A stretch of 64,000 nucleotides of DNA from Solitalea canadensis DSM 3403 (GTDB taxonomy: Bacteria; Bacteroidota; Bacteroidia; Sphingobacteriales; Sphingobacteriaceae), in the NCBI RefSeq assembly GCF_000242635.2, contig NC_017770.1:1624669-1688668 (forward strand). Reading direction: 5' to 3'. Shown piece after piece: positions 51,417 to 61,504 of this stretch (the stretch's first letter is position 1; each line of letters starts with the position of its first letter). The notes under the pieces were generated by a model. The model saw only the letters and a program-made list of their open reading frames with translations. It was not told the DNA's origin and did not search any database. Position numbers and translations under genes: made by a program.

Positions 51417-52115
51417 ATGTTAGAAGCGTTCATATTTGGATTTATAGGAAGTTTTCATTGCATAGGAATGTGCGGACCTATTGCTATGGCCTTACCCATC
51501 AGCTCCAATTCATTACCGAAACGTATTGCCTCAATCTTTGTATATAATTTCGGACGAGTAATTACCTATGCAGTTATCGGATTGGTCTTTGGGCTAATTG
51601 GCTTAGGATTTAAGCTTGCCGGCTTTCAACAAAGTTTATCCATTGCGTTAGGTTGTCTGATACTTTTAATTGCACTTGCACCTCATTTAAAGATCAACCG
51701 TTTCTCAACGGATAGTTTCTTGTCAAAACCAATCTCATTTATACGAAGATCTATTTCGAAATTATTTAATCAGCATAGCCTTGGTGCATTATTAACGATA
51801 GGGTTGCTAAATGGACTATTACCTTGTGGTTTTGTTTATTTAGGCATCATTTGGACCACCTCTTTAGGCAGCTCAATTGATGGGATGTTATTTATGGTAT
51901 TCTTTGGATTGGGCACAATTCCTGCAATGTTAGGCATAAGCTTAATGACAGGTTTCATAAGCATTAATTTTAGAAATAAAATCAAAAAAGCAATTCCTGT
52001 ATTAATGGTTTTAATGGGAATTTTACTGATTGTTCGCGGCATGGATCTTGGAATTCCTTATTTAAGTCCACATATTCAAAATCTACAGGCAGAAATGCCT
52101 TCTGATTGTCATTAA
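51417..52115 (+). CDS. SafE-type copper-handling membrane protein (labelled TauE/SafE family)
   Basis: 232 residues, six or seven hydrophobic helices. The first helix has F-I-G-S-F-H-C-I-G-M-C-G-P, a Cys/His/Met motif like that of copper chaperones such as CcoS/H-linked SafE (UPF sulfite exporter-like) proteins found at the end of cbb3 operons. Later G-L-L-N-G-L-L-P-C-G-F-V-Y carries another Cys. Because it is the last gene of the cbb3 operon, copper delivery is more likely than sulfite export. A strong hairpin follows. Confidence 0.85.
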   Translation: MLEAFIFGFIGSFHCIGMCGPIAMALPISSNSLPKRIASIFVYNFGRVITYAVIGLVFGLIGLGFKLAGFQQSLSIALGCLILLIALAPHLKINRFSTDSFLSKPISFIRRSISKLFNQHSLGALLTIGLLNGLLPCGFVYLGIIWTTSLGSSIDGMLFMVFFGLGTIPAMLGISLMTGFISINFRNKIKKAIPVLMVLMGILLIVRGMDLGIPYLSPHIQNLQAEMPSDCH

Positions 52116-52150
52116 AACAAAAAGCTCCGAATGTTCGGAGCTTTTTTGTT
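52116..52150. terminator. Bidirectional terminator at the end of the cbb3 operon
   Basis: AAAGCTCCGA and TCGGAGCTTT pair around ATGT, flanked by A-runs and T-runs extending the stem to AACAAAA/TTTTGTT. It separates the operon from the convergent fasciclin gene. Confidence 0.92.
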
Positions 52151-52157
52151 TTAATGC

Positions 52158-52709
52158 TTACTTGGGCAATAGAACTGTATCTATTACATGTATGACTCCA
52201 TTTTTTTGGAAAACATCTGCTTGAGTAACCCATGACACATCACCCTTTTCATCTTTTAACTCAATTCTTTTCATATCGTTGCTCATCATAGCTGTTAATG
52301 TTTCACCATTTACAGTTTTCAAGGTGGTTTTTCCTCCACCTGTTTTTATAGCTTGCATTAATGCATTTGAATCCATTTTACCTGGCACAACATGATAAGT
52401 TAATACTTTGGTCAAAGTTTCTTTGTTTTCAGGTTTTAATAGATTGTCGACTGTGCCCATTGGCAACTTTTCGAAAGCTTCATTGGTAGGAGCAAAGACG
52501 GTAAAAGGTCCTTTTCCCTTTATGGTCTCAACCAAGCCAGCAGCTTTTACAGCAGCAACTAAAGTAGTGTGATCTTTAGATTTCATGGCATTATCTACAA
52601 TATCCTTTGTTGGATACATTGCAGCACCACCAACCATCGGGTAATTTTGAGCTTTAGACATTACAACACTTCCTATTGTTAATGCTAATACAAGAATCAT
52701 TTTTTTCAT
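52158..52709 (-). CDS. Secreted fasciclin (FAS1) domain protein
   Basis: 183 residues with a signal peptide (M-K-K-M-I-L-V-L-A-L-T, cleavage after S-K-A-Q). A single FAS1 domain from ~45: F-T-V-F-A-P-T-N-E-A-F-E-K-L-P (H1 motif), T-Y-H-V-V-P-G-K, and the C-terminal G-V-I-H-V-I-D-T-V-L-L-P (H2 motif). FAS1 proteins mediate adhesion or protein-protein contact outside the cytoplasm. No lipobox Cys is present. Confidence 0.92.
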   Translation of the reverse strand: MKKMILVLALTIGSVVMSKAQNYPMVGGAAMYPTKDIVDNAMKSKDHTTLVAAVKAAGLVETIKGKGPFTVFAPTNEAFEKLPMGTVDNLLKPENKETLTKVLTYHVVPGKMDSNALMQAIKTGGGKTTLKTVNGETLTAMMSNDMKRIELKDEKGDVSWVTQADVFQKNGVIHVIDTVLLPK

Positions 52710-52830
52710 TTTGAGTTGATTATAAGTTTCATGATTCCGATTAATGGGCCCGTAGTTAACCGAATTCTACCTTAATTACGAAACTTATTCAACGCTGGAT
52801 TTTTAATTTTTCAAAAATAATTAAGTACTA

Positions 52831-52862
52831 AAAAAGGCGTTAATTTCAATTAACGCCTTTTA
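52831..52862 (-). terminator. Terminator of the PafA-like gene
   Basis: AAAGGCGTTAA and TTAACGCCTTT pair around TTTCAA, with A/T flanks. It lies 24 bp after the phosphatase stop on the minus strand. Confidence 0.88.
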
Positions 52863-52884
52863 AGTTTTTATTTTTCAAGTGAAA

Positions 52885-54516
52885 TTATTCTTTAACCATT
52901 CCTTGTATTGGTAAACCAACACAACCGTTTGGTTCCTGAATATCCAATAATGCGGCCAATGTTGCCGAAATATCTACAATTTCAGTACGTTGCGTGGTAT
53001 ATTTTGGTTGAATCTTCCAGCCATACCATAACAATGGAACATGTGTATCATTTGTATATATACTTCCATGAGTTGTTCCCATCATTGAGCTACCTGACAT
53101 CCAGTTTGGCTTTTTCATGACGTAAACATCGCCTGATCGTTTAACGTTCATACCATTTTTTATTTTTCCAAGTTGATAGTCAGGAACAAGGTTAGCACTC
53201 AAGTTATGCAGATCAACAACATTTGCAACTCCTTCCAATTGCATGATGAAAGCCTTCGTAAGTTCAAATACTGTTTCATATTTAACGCCTTTGCTTGCTA
53301 ATAAATCATTGTTGAAATAGATTTGATCGTTAATTGCATACTCAATCCATTTACCCTCACCTAATTTCTCTTTTAAGTGAGTATCCAAGGCTTTACCAAT
53401 TTTTCTATCGTCTTGCATACCGGCCGGAATATTAACACTTTGATTGAATGCAGCAATGTTAGCAACTCCATGATCTGCAGTTAAGAAAACCAGCACATTG
53501 TCTTTTCCTAAATAACTGTCTAAATAAGTTAAAAGCTGTTCAATGTCTCGGTCTAAACGAATGTAAGTGTCTTCAGCTTCAATTGAGTTAGGACCGAATG
53601 AATGCCCAACGTAATCAGTTGATGAAAAACTTACGGCAAGGAAATCAGTGAATTTACCTTTTCCTAATTGTTCGTTTTTAAGGGCATCTATTGCGAAATC
53701 TTTAGTAATGGTATTACCTCCTGGACTGGTTCTTAAAACCTCGTAATTGGCTATTTTATGAGGAAAAACCGGAGCTTCTTCTCCAGGTAATGAACGTTCA
53801 TAGGGTTGATTATCCGAAGTACTTTCAGTGTAGTCTGAAAGAGGCAATAGGGGAGTCCATGGTTGTTTTAAATATTGATCTGCCGGGCGTTTATCGTTTA
53901 CTGTTTTAACCCAACTTGGAAGCTCTTTCATATAATAGGTACTGGTAATCCAATTTCCGCTTGCTGAATCAAACCAATAAGATGCATTAGCTGTATGTCC
54001 TGCAGGCAAAATTGAACCGCGATCTTTTTGTGATATACCGATTACTCTTGAACCAAAATTTGTTGCCAGACGCAATTGATCAGTAATAGTTGTTACTAAC
54101 AAATTACGTGGTGACATCAAACCTGCTTTTGAGGTACTGCCAACAGTGGAAACTGTTGTGTCTTCAGCGCAATACATAGACTTTTTTGAGTCACGGTCAT
54201 ACCAATCGTTTCCTGCAATTCCATTAATTGCCGGAACACTCCCTGTATAAATAGAAGCATGCCCCGGGCCTGTGTAAGTTGGAACATAACTATAATGGTT
54301 ATTTTTGCAGTTATAACCTTCTTGCATTAATCGTTTAAATCCACCTTTTGAATATTTGTCGTAATAGCGATATAAATAATCAAAACGCATTTGGTCAACT
54401 ACTATTCCTACAATAAGTTTAGGTTTTTCAGGAGTTTGTTTTACATTTTTTTGCGCAAATGAAGTAAAACTGGAAGCCACAAACAGAATCATGGCTATAG
54501 GGAAGTACTTATTCAT
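52885..54516 (-). CDS. PafA-type alkaline phosphatase (phosphodiesterase/NPP superfamily)
   Basis: 543 residues with a signal peptide cleaved near A-Q (residues 20-22). Motif Y-V-P-T-Y-T-G-P-G-H-A-S contains the probable nucleophile Thr82, the position of Thr79 in Elizabethkingia PafA. Metal ligands are in D-Q-M-R-F-D-Y (start) and later H-x-x-A-D-H-G-V-A-N and G-T-T-H-G. It is a periplasmic, calcium/zinc phosphate monoesterase that supplies phosphate. PafA is often encoded close to envelope genes in this phylum; here between fasciclin and the propeller-barrel protein. Confidence 0.93.
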   Translation of the reverse strand: MNKYFPIAMILFVASSFTSFAQKNVKQTPEKPKLIVGIVVDQMRFDYLYRYYDKYSKGGFKRLMQEGYNCKNNHYSYVPTYTGPGHASIYTGSVPAINGIAGNDWYDRDSKKSMYCAEDTTVSTVGSTSKAGLMSPRNLLVTTITDQLRLATNFGSRVIGISQKDRGSILPAGHTANASYWFDSASGNWITSTYYMKELPSWVKTVNDKRPADQYLKQPWTPLLPLSDYTESTSDNQPYERSLPGEEAPVFPHKIANYEVLRTSPGGNTITKDFAIDALKNEQLGKGKFTDFLAVSFSSTDYVGHSFGPNSIEAEDTYIRLDRDIEQLLTYLDSYLGKDNVLVFLTADHGVANIAAFNQSVNIPAGMQDDRKIGKALDTHLKEKLGEGKWIEYAINDQIYFNNDLLASKGVKYETVFELTKAFIMQLEGVANVVDLHNLSANLVPDYQLGKIKNGMNVKRSGDVYVMKKPNWMSGSSMMGTTHGSIYTNDTHVPLLWYGWKIQPKYTTQRTEIVDISATLAALLDIQEPNGCVGLPIQGMVKE

Positions 54517-54583
54517 TAATTAAGTTGTGTTGTTAAAGATTAATGAGCTGGTAACTCTTAAATAACTGTTTCTTTCAAAAATA

Positions 54584-54616
54584 GAAAAGATCGCCTCTTT
54601 AAAGGCAATCTTTTCC
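54584..54616 (-). terminator. Stem-loop after the propeller-barrel gene
   Basis: GAAAAGAT-C-GCCT pairs with AGGC-A-ATCTTTTC with one mismatch; T-rich on the minus-strand exit side. Confidence 0.72.
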
Positions 54617-54688
54617 ATTAAATATTCTTTAACAATGTAAAAATATTAGTAAGCTTAACTAGCTGCTCTAATTATCATCACACTATTA

Positions 54689-57600
54689 TTACCAGCCACC
54701 GCCAGAAATAAACAATCCGAAATAAGGTTTAGGATTGTAACGTTGAAATGGAATTGCATAATAAGGTTCAATTACAGCATAACCAAATAAGTTGATACGA
54801 AGCGTAATACCCGAACTAACGATTGGCGAAGCAGTTCCAGGAACATGTTGCCAAGAAAATTGAACATCCTGTCCTTTAGACCATGCTAAACCTCCATCAA
54901 CAAAGAAGGCAAGATCTGAAAATAGAAATCCTGATTTTATTTTTGATAACTTTTCAGGGCCTGTTAATGGGAAGCGAACCTCAAAATTGGCTACTGCCAT
55001 ATGATCACCCAATAAGTCGTTTGGATCAACACCTGTTTTACCATCCGGACTAAAGTTATCATATAATGAATTGCTGTTGTAGCCTCTAATTAATTGGTCA
55101 TAACCCAGGTATACCGGATATAATGCTCTTAAATCTTCTGTTTTGCCGTAACGACCGTAATACATTCCGCGGAATGCTACTGTCCATGGTTTAAAATATA
55201 AATACCTTCTATAATCAACGGTTGCTGAAGTGAAGTTATAGGTACCCATTGTTTGGCCAATCTGGAATCTGAAACGCTGCCCTTTAACAGGAGCTGTTAA
55301 TCCAAATTGCGAATTATCGCCAACATATGCACCTTGTACTGTTACCAGGTCAAACGGTGTAAAGCCTAGGGCTTTTGAATCCATTTTGGTTCTGTTCTGA
55401 CCTAAATAGTATCCCGTTGCAGCATCATAATAATCACTGAATTTATCTATTCGATAACTGTAGTGGTTAAAACTTGTATTTAATTCCCAGCGCAAAGTTT
55501 GAGAAATAGGGTAGTAGGTATATAAGGCTAACTCTTCAACAAAAGTGCGTTGCTTATAGAAAGGATATTCAACTATTGTTTCAGAAGCATCCGTGTAACT
55601 CGGATTACCGTAGTATGCACTAAAATATGGTGTGTGCGAAACCCCTACACCCCAGTTTACTCTTCCTGCACGATTAAGGTAAGTTACTCCACCACCAATA
55701 TCATAAATTTCACCGTTTACCTGAGCAACTGCATATAACTGGTTCCTATCCAAGATATCACCAAATAAGAAACCAATACCTCCTGCCACACCCGTTCCAT
55801 ATTGCGAATTATAGCCAACACCAACACCGCTTTGAGCAACAGTTACCAAGCTAAATTTAGGACGGTACGGTGCTTTTAAATAATCGGCGTCTTTATAAGG
55901 AATACTAATGTTTTCCAGGTTTTTAGATAAAACGCTTTCCTTCGGTAAGTCGAAAGGAGGGAGTAAGGAGGCTGTAAAATCGGTTACCTGAGGGTCTACC
56001 TTAAATTTAGGGAATTCATCTGCGGCAGCTTTATATAAGTTATAGTCACCGTGACGGAAAAGACAATAAGCAATTAAATCATTTTTACCACTTACACTAA
56101 ATGCAGGAGCATCTTCAGTAATACCACTGATACCTGTAAAGTATTTAGTAAGCTTATTAATTTCTTTTGTATCTATATTGTACTCGTATAAGTTTCTTAA
56201 ACCATCAGCATTAGAAAGGAAGAACACCTTTTTATCATTTGCTGAAAATTGGGCATTGAAATTATTAGCACCAGGGAAAAAGTTTAACACTTCAACGATT
56301 CCTGTTTCTACATTTAATAAACAAATTTTATAAGAGCCGAATTTAAGTTTAGCCAACTCTGTATCAGAACCTCTGTCTGATGAGAAAACGATAGTTTTTC
56401 CATCGTGAGACCAGCTTCCATGGAACTCAGAATAATAATCGTTGGTTAATCGTCTGACTTTTTTGTTTTGAATATTATAAATGAAAAGATCTGATTTACC
56501 CTCGATCATAGCGGTAATCAGCATTTTCTGTCCATCAGGAGACCATGAAGGGTTTGAGAAATAAGGCAATGAATGAATCTTGATCTCTTCGAGCGTTCTT
56601 CCTGAACGAACATCAACAATAACAAGGACGCTCTTTCCTTTAATCATAACAATGTAGGCATATTTAGTGCCGTCAGGCGACCATGTTCCGGCATCCTGAA
56701 TGTAGTTATAATCATCTACGTGTAGTTTTTCCGCTTGTGATGATAATTTTCTAATTACACGACCGGTTCTAACATCAGCAAGAAAAAGATCAATTGAAAA
56801 AAGGTTTTTTTCACTGAAGAAGGTTACAAAATTACCATCAGGGCTTAAAACAGGGGAGATGTTCATTTCCCCTAAATCTTCCTGACGTATAAGTTTTTTA
56901 CCCACCAATGCAATTGTATCTTGCATAAATGGCTTATAATTTTCTATTGTTCGTGTTTTCCACATGTTCGACATTACCTTTTCTTCGTATCCTAAGGTAC
57001 TGTCGACCGCCATTTGATAACCAAACTTGGCGGTGTTAACAAATAATGGTTTTACAACGGTGTCGCCCCAAACACCCGCAACATACGCCCAAAATGCTTG
57101 TCCGTAACGGTATGGGAAATATTTATTAGTGGTTGTTAAATCTCGTAGGCTAGGAAAATCTTTACTTACTACCGCATCCCGCATCCACATTGCTGTATGT
57201 GAATCCTTTCTTCCTAAAGAAAGGTACTCCGCCATACCCTCAACCATCCATAACGGTAAATTTTGGATATTATAAAGACTTAATGAGTCGGCAGTTTTTA
57301 AGATATCATATTGAAAAGCATGCACCAACTCATGGCCTAATACGTGGTCTGTTTGGGAGTTTGCTTCAAAGAAAGGCATGAACACACGGCCACGATAACC
57401 TTCAGTAACACCACCTGTTCCCTGACCAATGTTTTCACTTGAAAGCGTGGTTTGAGAAAAATCCGAGTGATTGTTATAGATCATGATCGGATTTTTATTA
57501 TCAAATCGATGTTCCAATACATTACGATGACGGTAATACCAACGTTCACTTAAATCAGCGAACTTGCGAATCACGGTGTCATTTTCCATGTAGTTATAAA

Positions 57601-57754
57601 TGTCGAAATGGGGAGTCTTTAAAAGTTTGAATTTAAACTTTTCATACTGCACCTTGTTTCTTCCAAAATATTGAGCTTTTGATGTATAGCCGGTAGAGAG
57701 TAGAATTAACGAAACTATTAGCGTTAATAACCGTTGAGTGTAGCGACGATGCAT
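54689..57754 (-). CDS. Metallopeptidase - TolB propeller - outer-membrane barrel fusion
   Basis: About 1021 residues from the ATG at 57754 (alternative 57778). N-terminal signal (M-H-R-R-Y-T-Q-R-L-L-T-L), then a gluzincin-like domain with H-E-L-V-H (His149, Glu150, His153 counted from 57778) and W-M-V-E-G-M-A-E-Y. Next comes a TolB-type propeller with W-S-P-D-G repeats (residues ~310-560). From ~640 a beta-barrel with many aromatic strands and a G-G-G-W ending, like BamA/Omp85-type C-terminal domains. Annotated elsewhere as TolB; the combination looks like a surface or periplasmic protease tied to an outer-membrane pore. Function unknown. Confidence 0.84.
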   Translation of the reverse strand: MHRRYTQRLLTLIVSLILLSTGYTSKAQYFGRNKVQYEKFKFKLLKTPHFDIYNYMENDTVIRKFADLSERWYYRHRNVLEHRFDNKNPIMIYNNHSDFSQTTLSSENIGQGTGGVTEGYRGRVFMPFFEANSQTDHVLGHELVHAFQYDILKTADSLSLYNIQNLPLWMVEGMAEYLSLGRKDSHTAMWMRDAVVSKDFPSLRDLTTTNKYFPYRYGQAFWAYVAGVWGDTVVKPLFVNTAKFGYQMAVDSTLGYEEKVMSNMWKTRTIENYKPFMQDTIALVGKKLIRQEDLGEMNISPVLSPDGNFVTFFSEKNLFSIDLFLADVRTGRVIRKLSSQAEKLHVDDYNYIQDAGTWSPDGTKYAYIVMIKGKSVLVIVDVRSGRTLEEIKIHSLPYFSNPSWSPDGQKMLITAMIEGKSDLFIYNIQNKKVRRLTNDYYSEFHGSWSHDGKTIVFSSDRGSDTELAKLKFGSYKICLLNVETGIVEVLNFFPGANNFNAQFSANDKKVFFLSNADGLRNLYEYNIDTKEINKLTKYFTGISGITEDAPAFSVSGKNDLIAYCLFRHGDYNLYKAAADEFPKFKVDPQVTDFTASLLPPFDLPKESVLSKNLENISIPYKDADYLKAPYRPKFSLVTVAQSGVGVGYNSQYGTGVAGGIGFLFGDILDRNQLYAVAQVNGEIYDIGGGVTYLNRAGRVNWGVGVSHTPYFSAYYGNPSYTDASETIVEYPFYKQRTFVEELALYTYYPISQTLRWELNTSFNHYSYRIDKFSDYYDAATGYYLGQNRTKMDSKALGFTPFDLVTVQGAYVGDNSQFGLTAPVKGQRFRFQIGQTMGTYNFTSATVDYRRYLYFKPWTVAFRGMYYGRYGKTEDLRALYPVYLGYDQLIRGYNSNSLYDNFSPDGKTGVDPNDLLGDHMAVANFEVRFPLTGPEKLSKIKSGFLFSDLAFFVDGGLAWSKGQDVQFSWQHVPGTASPIVSSGITLRINLFGYAVIEPYYAIPFQRYNPKPYFGLFISGGGW

Positions 57755-57784
57755 GTTTGGAACGTTAAATATTATCACAAAAAA

Positions 57785-57840
57785 GTTTAAACTGTGAGTT
57801 AAGTTGTTATTAGATAAATCTTTTGACTCACGGTTTAAAC
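57785..57840. repeat. Long imperfect inverted repeat between the propeller-barrel and PBP genes
   Basis: GTTTAAACTGTGAGT (57785-57799) and ACTCACGGTTTAAAC (57826-57840) pair at 14 of 15 positions. It follows the PBP1A stop, so it may be its terminator. Confidence 0.72.
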
Positions 57841-57871
57841 ATATATACGAAAAAAAAAGCTAAAATGAAAC

Positions 57872-60211
57872 TTAAAAGCCTGTAATAATACTGTCTGGTA
57901 ATGTTTCATAGTCAGTATCAACACTATCTGTGCCAGATGTGGTGTCTCTTCTTGGTACTGAAGTTGGACAATAGTATTTTGTAGCTATTTTAACGGTTGG
58001 TTTTGGAAATTTACCCATAGTTATACCTAGGGAAGGATCGCCATATATTTTCTCCATGTATTTTCCGAAAATTGGAAGCGCTGTTTTTGAGCCTTCACCA
58101 TAGGCACTTGACATAAAGTGTATATTTCTGTCTTCACATCCAACCCATGTTCCGGTAATTAAATCTTTTGTCACACCCATGTACCAACCATCTGAATAAT
58201 TAGAGGTGGTTCCGGTTTTGCCGCCAATTTCATTGCCTTTTTTAAACAGGTCATATTCCCATAAAGCCTGAGATGTTCCTCCAGGCTCTTGAATACCACC
58301 TTGAAGCATGTAAATCATTAACCAGGCAGTTTCTTCGCTTAAAACACGTTTCAACTCAGGTTTAAATTCTTTAATCAGCTTTCCTTCTTTGTTATATATT
58401 TTGGTGACTAATAGCGGTTTAGCATACATACCTTTATTTAGAAATACTCCATATGCTGTAATCATCTCAAATAATGAAACATCATTAGATCCTAATCCAA
58501 CGGAAGGGACTGATTTTAACGGGCTTTCAATCCCGCATTTATGGGCATATTTTACAACATTGTCCCATCCGACTTTTTCGGTTAGCTGAGCGGTTACTGA
58601 ATTGCAAGAGCGACCCATTGCCCATCGTAAAGTCATATCATAACCAGTAAAATGCCAGTCTGCATTTTTTGGTGACCAACTTTTCTTTTCACCGTTTTCG
58701 ACATAATTAATGGTAACAGATTGATCCTTAATTTTATCACAAGGAGACCAACCATTATCCAAAGCCGTTAAGTAAACAAATGGTTTGAATGTTGAACCTG
58801 CTTGACGTTTAGCTTGAATTACGTGATCAAATTTGAAATGATCAAAATCAATACCTCCAACCCATGCTCTAATGTGCGAAGTTGAAGGCTCAAAAGTCAT
58901 TAAGCCAGTTTGTAAGATCTGCGAGTAGTAACGCATAGAGTCCACTGTAGAGAAAGTAGTATCACGATCACCTTTCCAGGTGAATACGGTCATTCTTTTT
59001 TTCTGGTTAATAGCCTCATTGATCGAATCGATATTTCCTTTATATTTTTTGGTTAAGGCTTTATATACAGGCAATCGTTCTACCATGGTTTCCAGGTAAT
59101 TCGGAATTTCGTTTCCTTCTTCATCAGTCCATGGGTTCTGACTTTGCCAGTAACCATAAAATCTGCGTTGCAGATAAGCCATTCGGTCAGACACCGCTTC
59201 TTCTGCATATTTTTGCATGCGTGAATCAATGGTGGTATAGATTTTTAAACCATCAGCATAAATATCATAATCGTTTTCTTTTGCCCAATCTTTGATCCAG
59301 TTAGCTACAGCGTTCCGGATATAGGAATCTTTCTCTTGCTTATTATCTTCTTTATAGCTTAAATCCAAGAAAATAGGTTGAGTTGACAATCTCAAATACT
59401 CATCCTTCGGCAAATGATTGTATTTATTCATTTGAGAAAGAACAACATTTCTTCTTTCTTTTGATTTTTCAGCATTGGTTATCGGATTATAAGTTGACGT
59501 AGCTTTTAACATACCAACTAATACCGCAGACTCTTCTGTAGTTAGCTCATTAACTTGTTTGTTAAAATATTTATTAGCCGCCACTTTAATTCCGAATGAA
59601 TTATTACCGAAAGGGACTGTATTCAAGTACAAGGTTAATATTTCATCCTTTGAGTAAACCATTTCCAGTTTAACTGCTGTTAACCACTCTTTTGTTTTGT
59701 AAATAACAGTCTTTATAAAAGGTATATGGGTTAGCAAACCAAAAGAACGCTCTCTTCGGGTTTGATAAAGGTTTTTAGATAATTGTTGCGTGATGGTACT
59801 GGCTCCGCGTTTGTCTCCGCTTAAAGTTGAAAATATACTTGAGAATAAAGAACGGATGTCAATGCCGGAATGCTGGTAGAACCGCGCATCTTCTGTATCA
59901 ATAAGGGCGTTTTTTAAGTTTGGTGGTAAGTCTTTAAACTCTACAGGTGTGCGATTTTCGGTGTAATAACGACCAATTAACACACTGTCGGCCGTATATA
60001 ATTCTGAAGCTGTTGCTAATGGCGGATTCTTTAAATCGCTGAAACCAGGTGAATATCCAAACAACCACAGAAAATTAAGATCAACTGCTGCAAAGAATAA
60101 AATAATGAAGGTAAATAAATATATGAGAGCTTTGATAAACTTATTTTTGGGTAGAAAACTGTTAATTTTCTTAAAGAAATTCCTGATTGAAGATATAATC
60201 TTGTTGAACAT
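57872..60211 (-). CDS. mrcA: Class A penicillin-binding protein (PBP1A)
   Basis: 779 residues. N-terminal cytoplasmic part, membrane helix 27-45, glycosyltransferase domain (GT51) with catalytic Glu107 in T-E-D-A-R-F-Y, and R-G-A-S-T-I-T-Q-Q-L. Transpeptidase domain: Ser473 in G-S-T-F-K, S-C-N-S motif, and K-T-G-T-T-S-N. Polymerises and crosslinks peptidoglycan. Length and motif order are normal. The next upstream gene is on the opposite strand, so it is transcribed alone. Confidence 0.95.
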   Translation of the reverse strand: MFNKIISSIRNFFKKINSFLPKNKFIKALIYLFTFIILFFAAVDLNFLWLFGYSPGFSDLKNPPLATASELYTADSVLIGRYYTENRTPVEFKDLPPNLKNALIDTEDARFYQHSGIDIRSLFSSIFSTLSGDKRGASTITQQLSKNLYQTRRERSFGLLTHIPFIKTVIYKTKEWLTAVKLEMVYSKDEILTLYLNTVPFGNNSFGIKVAANKYFNKQVNELTTEESAVLVGMLKATSTYNPITNAEKSKERRNVVLSQMNKYNHLPKDEYLRLSTQPIFLDLSYKEDNKQEKDSYIRNAVANWIKDWAKENDYDIYADGLKIYTTIDSRMQKYAEEAVSDRMAYLQRRFYGYWQSQNPWTDEEGNEIPNYLETMVERLPVYKALTKKYKGNIDSINEAINQKKRMTVFTWKGDRDTTFSTVDSMRYYSQILQTGLMTFEPSTSHIRAWVGGIDFDHFKFDHVIQAKRQAGSTFKPFVYLTALDNGWSPCDKIKDQSVTINYVENGEKKSWSPKNADWHFTGYDMTLRWAMGRSCNSVTAQLTEKVGWDNVVKYAHKCGIESPLKSVPSVGLGSNDVSLFEMITAYGVFLNKGMYAKPLLVTKIYNKEGKLIKEFKPELKRVLSEETAWLMIYMLQGGIQEPGGTSQALWEYDLFKKGNEIGGKTGTTSNYSDGWYMGVTKDLITGTWVGCEDRNIHFMSSAYGEGSKTALPIFGKYMEKIYGDPSLGITMGKFPKPTVKIATKYYCPTSVPRRDTTSGTDSVDTDYETLPDSIITGF

Positions 60212-60518
60212 CAGATGGTTAAATTTAATTGATTTGTCTTACAAAGTAAGGCTTTCTTTTTTTTTACAAAAATTAATTTTTAATACTAAAATGAGGTATT
60301 AATGCCCTACAAGTAATCAGTTAATTTACTAAAAAGTCTTCTATTTATCAGCGTGTATTTTCAGGATAGCTGTTCCTTTGAGTAGTAACTGTCTTAACCC
60401 GAATGGTTCGGATTGTTCTACTAATAATTATTCTATTGTTTCTGGGATTGTTTATAAATAGTGACCAGTTGTTAATGTATTTTTACGTTTCAAACAGTAA
60501 ATAGAAAACATCATTTTC
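60212..60518. other. 307-bp divergent intergenic region
   Basis: Between PBP1A (-) and DUF72 (+). It is AT-rich with no repeat, hairpin or open frame that I could support; it presumably holds both promoters. Confidence 0.5.
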
Positions 60519-61433
60519 ATGGATTTTGGTCGCGTTGATAATATTGATAGTATAGATTTTACACTTCCTCCTGATCATTTAATGACAACGGAAGTTTTGC
60601 AGAAATCTGATAAGAGAACTCCAAAAATTTTTGTTGGTTGCGCGAAATGGGGACGACCGGATTGGGTAGGTAAGATCTATCCGAAGGGAACTAAGGAGGC
60701 TTCTTTTCTAAAAGAATATGTTAAGCACTTTAATTCCATTGAATTAAACGCGACTTTTTATCGAATATTTGATAAGAATGTTGTAGAAAAATGGCAGGAA
60801 ACAGCGCCGGATGGCTTTAAATTTTCTCCGAAATTTTTTCAAACGATAAGTCATATAAAACGACTAAAGGACGTAGACGAGCTAACAAAGGCTTATTACG
60901 AAAGTATTGAGATATTGGGTGATAAGCTTGGAAGTTGTTTTTTGCAGTTGCCCGAAAATTTTGGACCTAAACATTATGCATCCATAGAATTTTACCTTAA
61001 AAACCTAAGAAAGGATGTTCCTGTGTTTTTAGAACTGCGAAGCAAGGATTGGTTCAAATCGTCGACAGAAAGTAACGAAGCTTTTGAATTCTTCAGGGAA
61101 CAAAGAATAGGAATGGTGATTACGGATGCAGCGGGTAGGAGAGATTGTGTTCATCAGCATCTTACAACTCCTGAGGCTTTTATTCGTTTTGTTGGAAATA
61201 GTTTGCATCCAACCGATTATCAACGTATTGATGAATGGGTTCAACGAATTAAAAGGTGGTTGGATCAGGGCTTACAGACGCTCCATTTTTTCATGCATCA
61301 ACATGAAGAATTCTACTCACCAGAGTTATGTGTATACTTAATTAAGGCATTAAATAAAGAATGTGGTTTAACGTTAACGGTTCCGGTTTTAGCGTATGAA
61401 AAACAAAAAGACATTTCTAGTACTTTATTCTAA
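60519..61433 (+). CDS. DUF72 family protein
   Basis: 304 residues, a TIM-barrel-like protein of unknown biochemical function. Family features: V-G-C-A-K-W-G near residue 40, F-N-S-I-E-L-N-A-T-F-Y-R, F-K-F-S-P-K-F, L-G-S-C-F-L-Q-L-P-E-N-F, and a C-terminal V-R-F-V/F-I-R-F-V-G-N region. It has an N-terminal extension of about 35 residues. Solitary gene, no operon partner. Confidence 0.9.
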   Translation: MDFGRVDNIDSIDFTLPPDHLMTTEVLQKSDKRTPKIFVGCAKWGRPDWVGKIYPKGTKEASFLKEYVKHFNSIELNATFYRIFDKNVVEKWQETAPDGFKFSPKFFQTISHIKRLKDVDELTKAYYESIEILGDKLGSCFLQLPENFGPKHYASIEFYLKNLRKDVPVFLELRSKDWFKSSTESNEAFEFFREQRIGMVITDAAGRRDCVHQHLTTPEAFIRFVGNSLHPTDYQRIDEWVQRIKRWLDQGLQTLHFFMHQHEEFYSPELCVYLIKALNKECGLTLTVPVLAYEKQKDISSTLF

Positions 61434-61504
61434 GAAATGTAACAGTTTTATGCTATAAAATCCGGTGTTGACTTAAATACGTTCATTAACTCAAAATATA
61501 TGTT

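Noticed and set aside
51417-52115. Sulfite export role for the TauE/SafE-like protein
   Set aside because: The family name is generic; the Cys-Met-Cys motif and its place at the end of the cbb3 operon favour copper handling.
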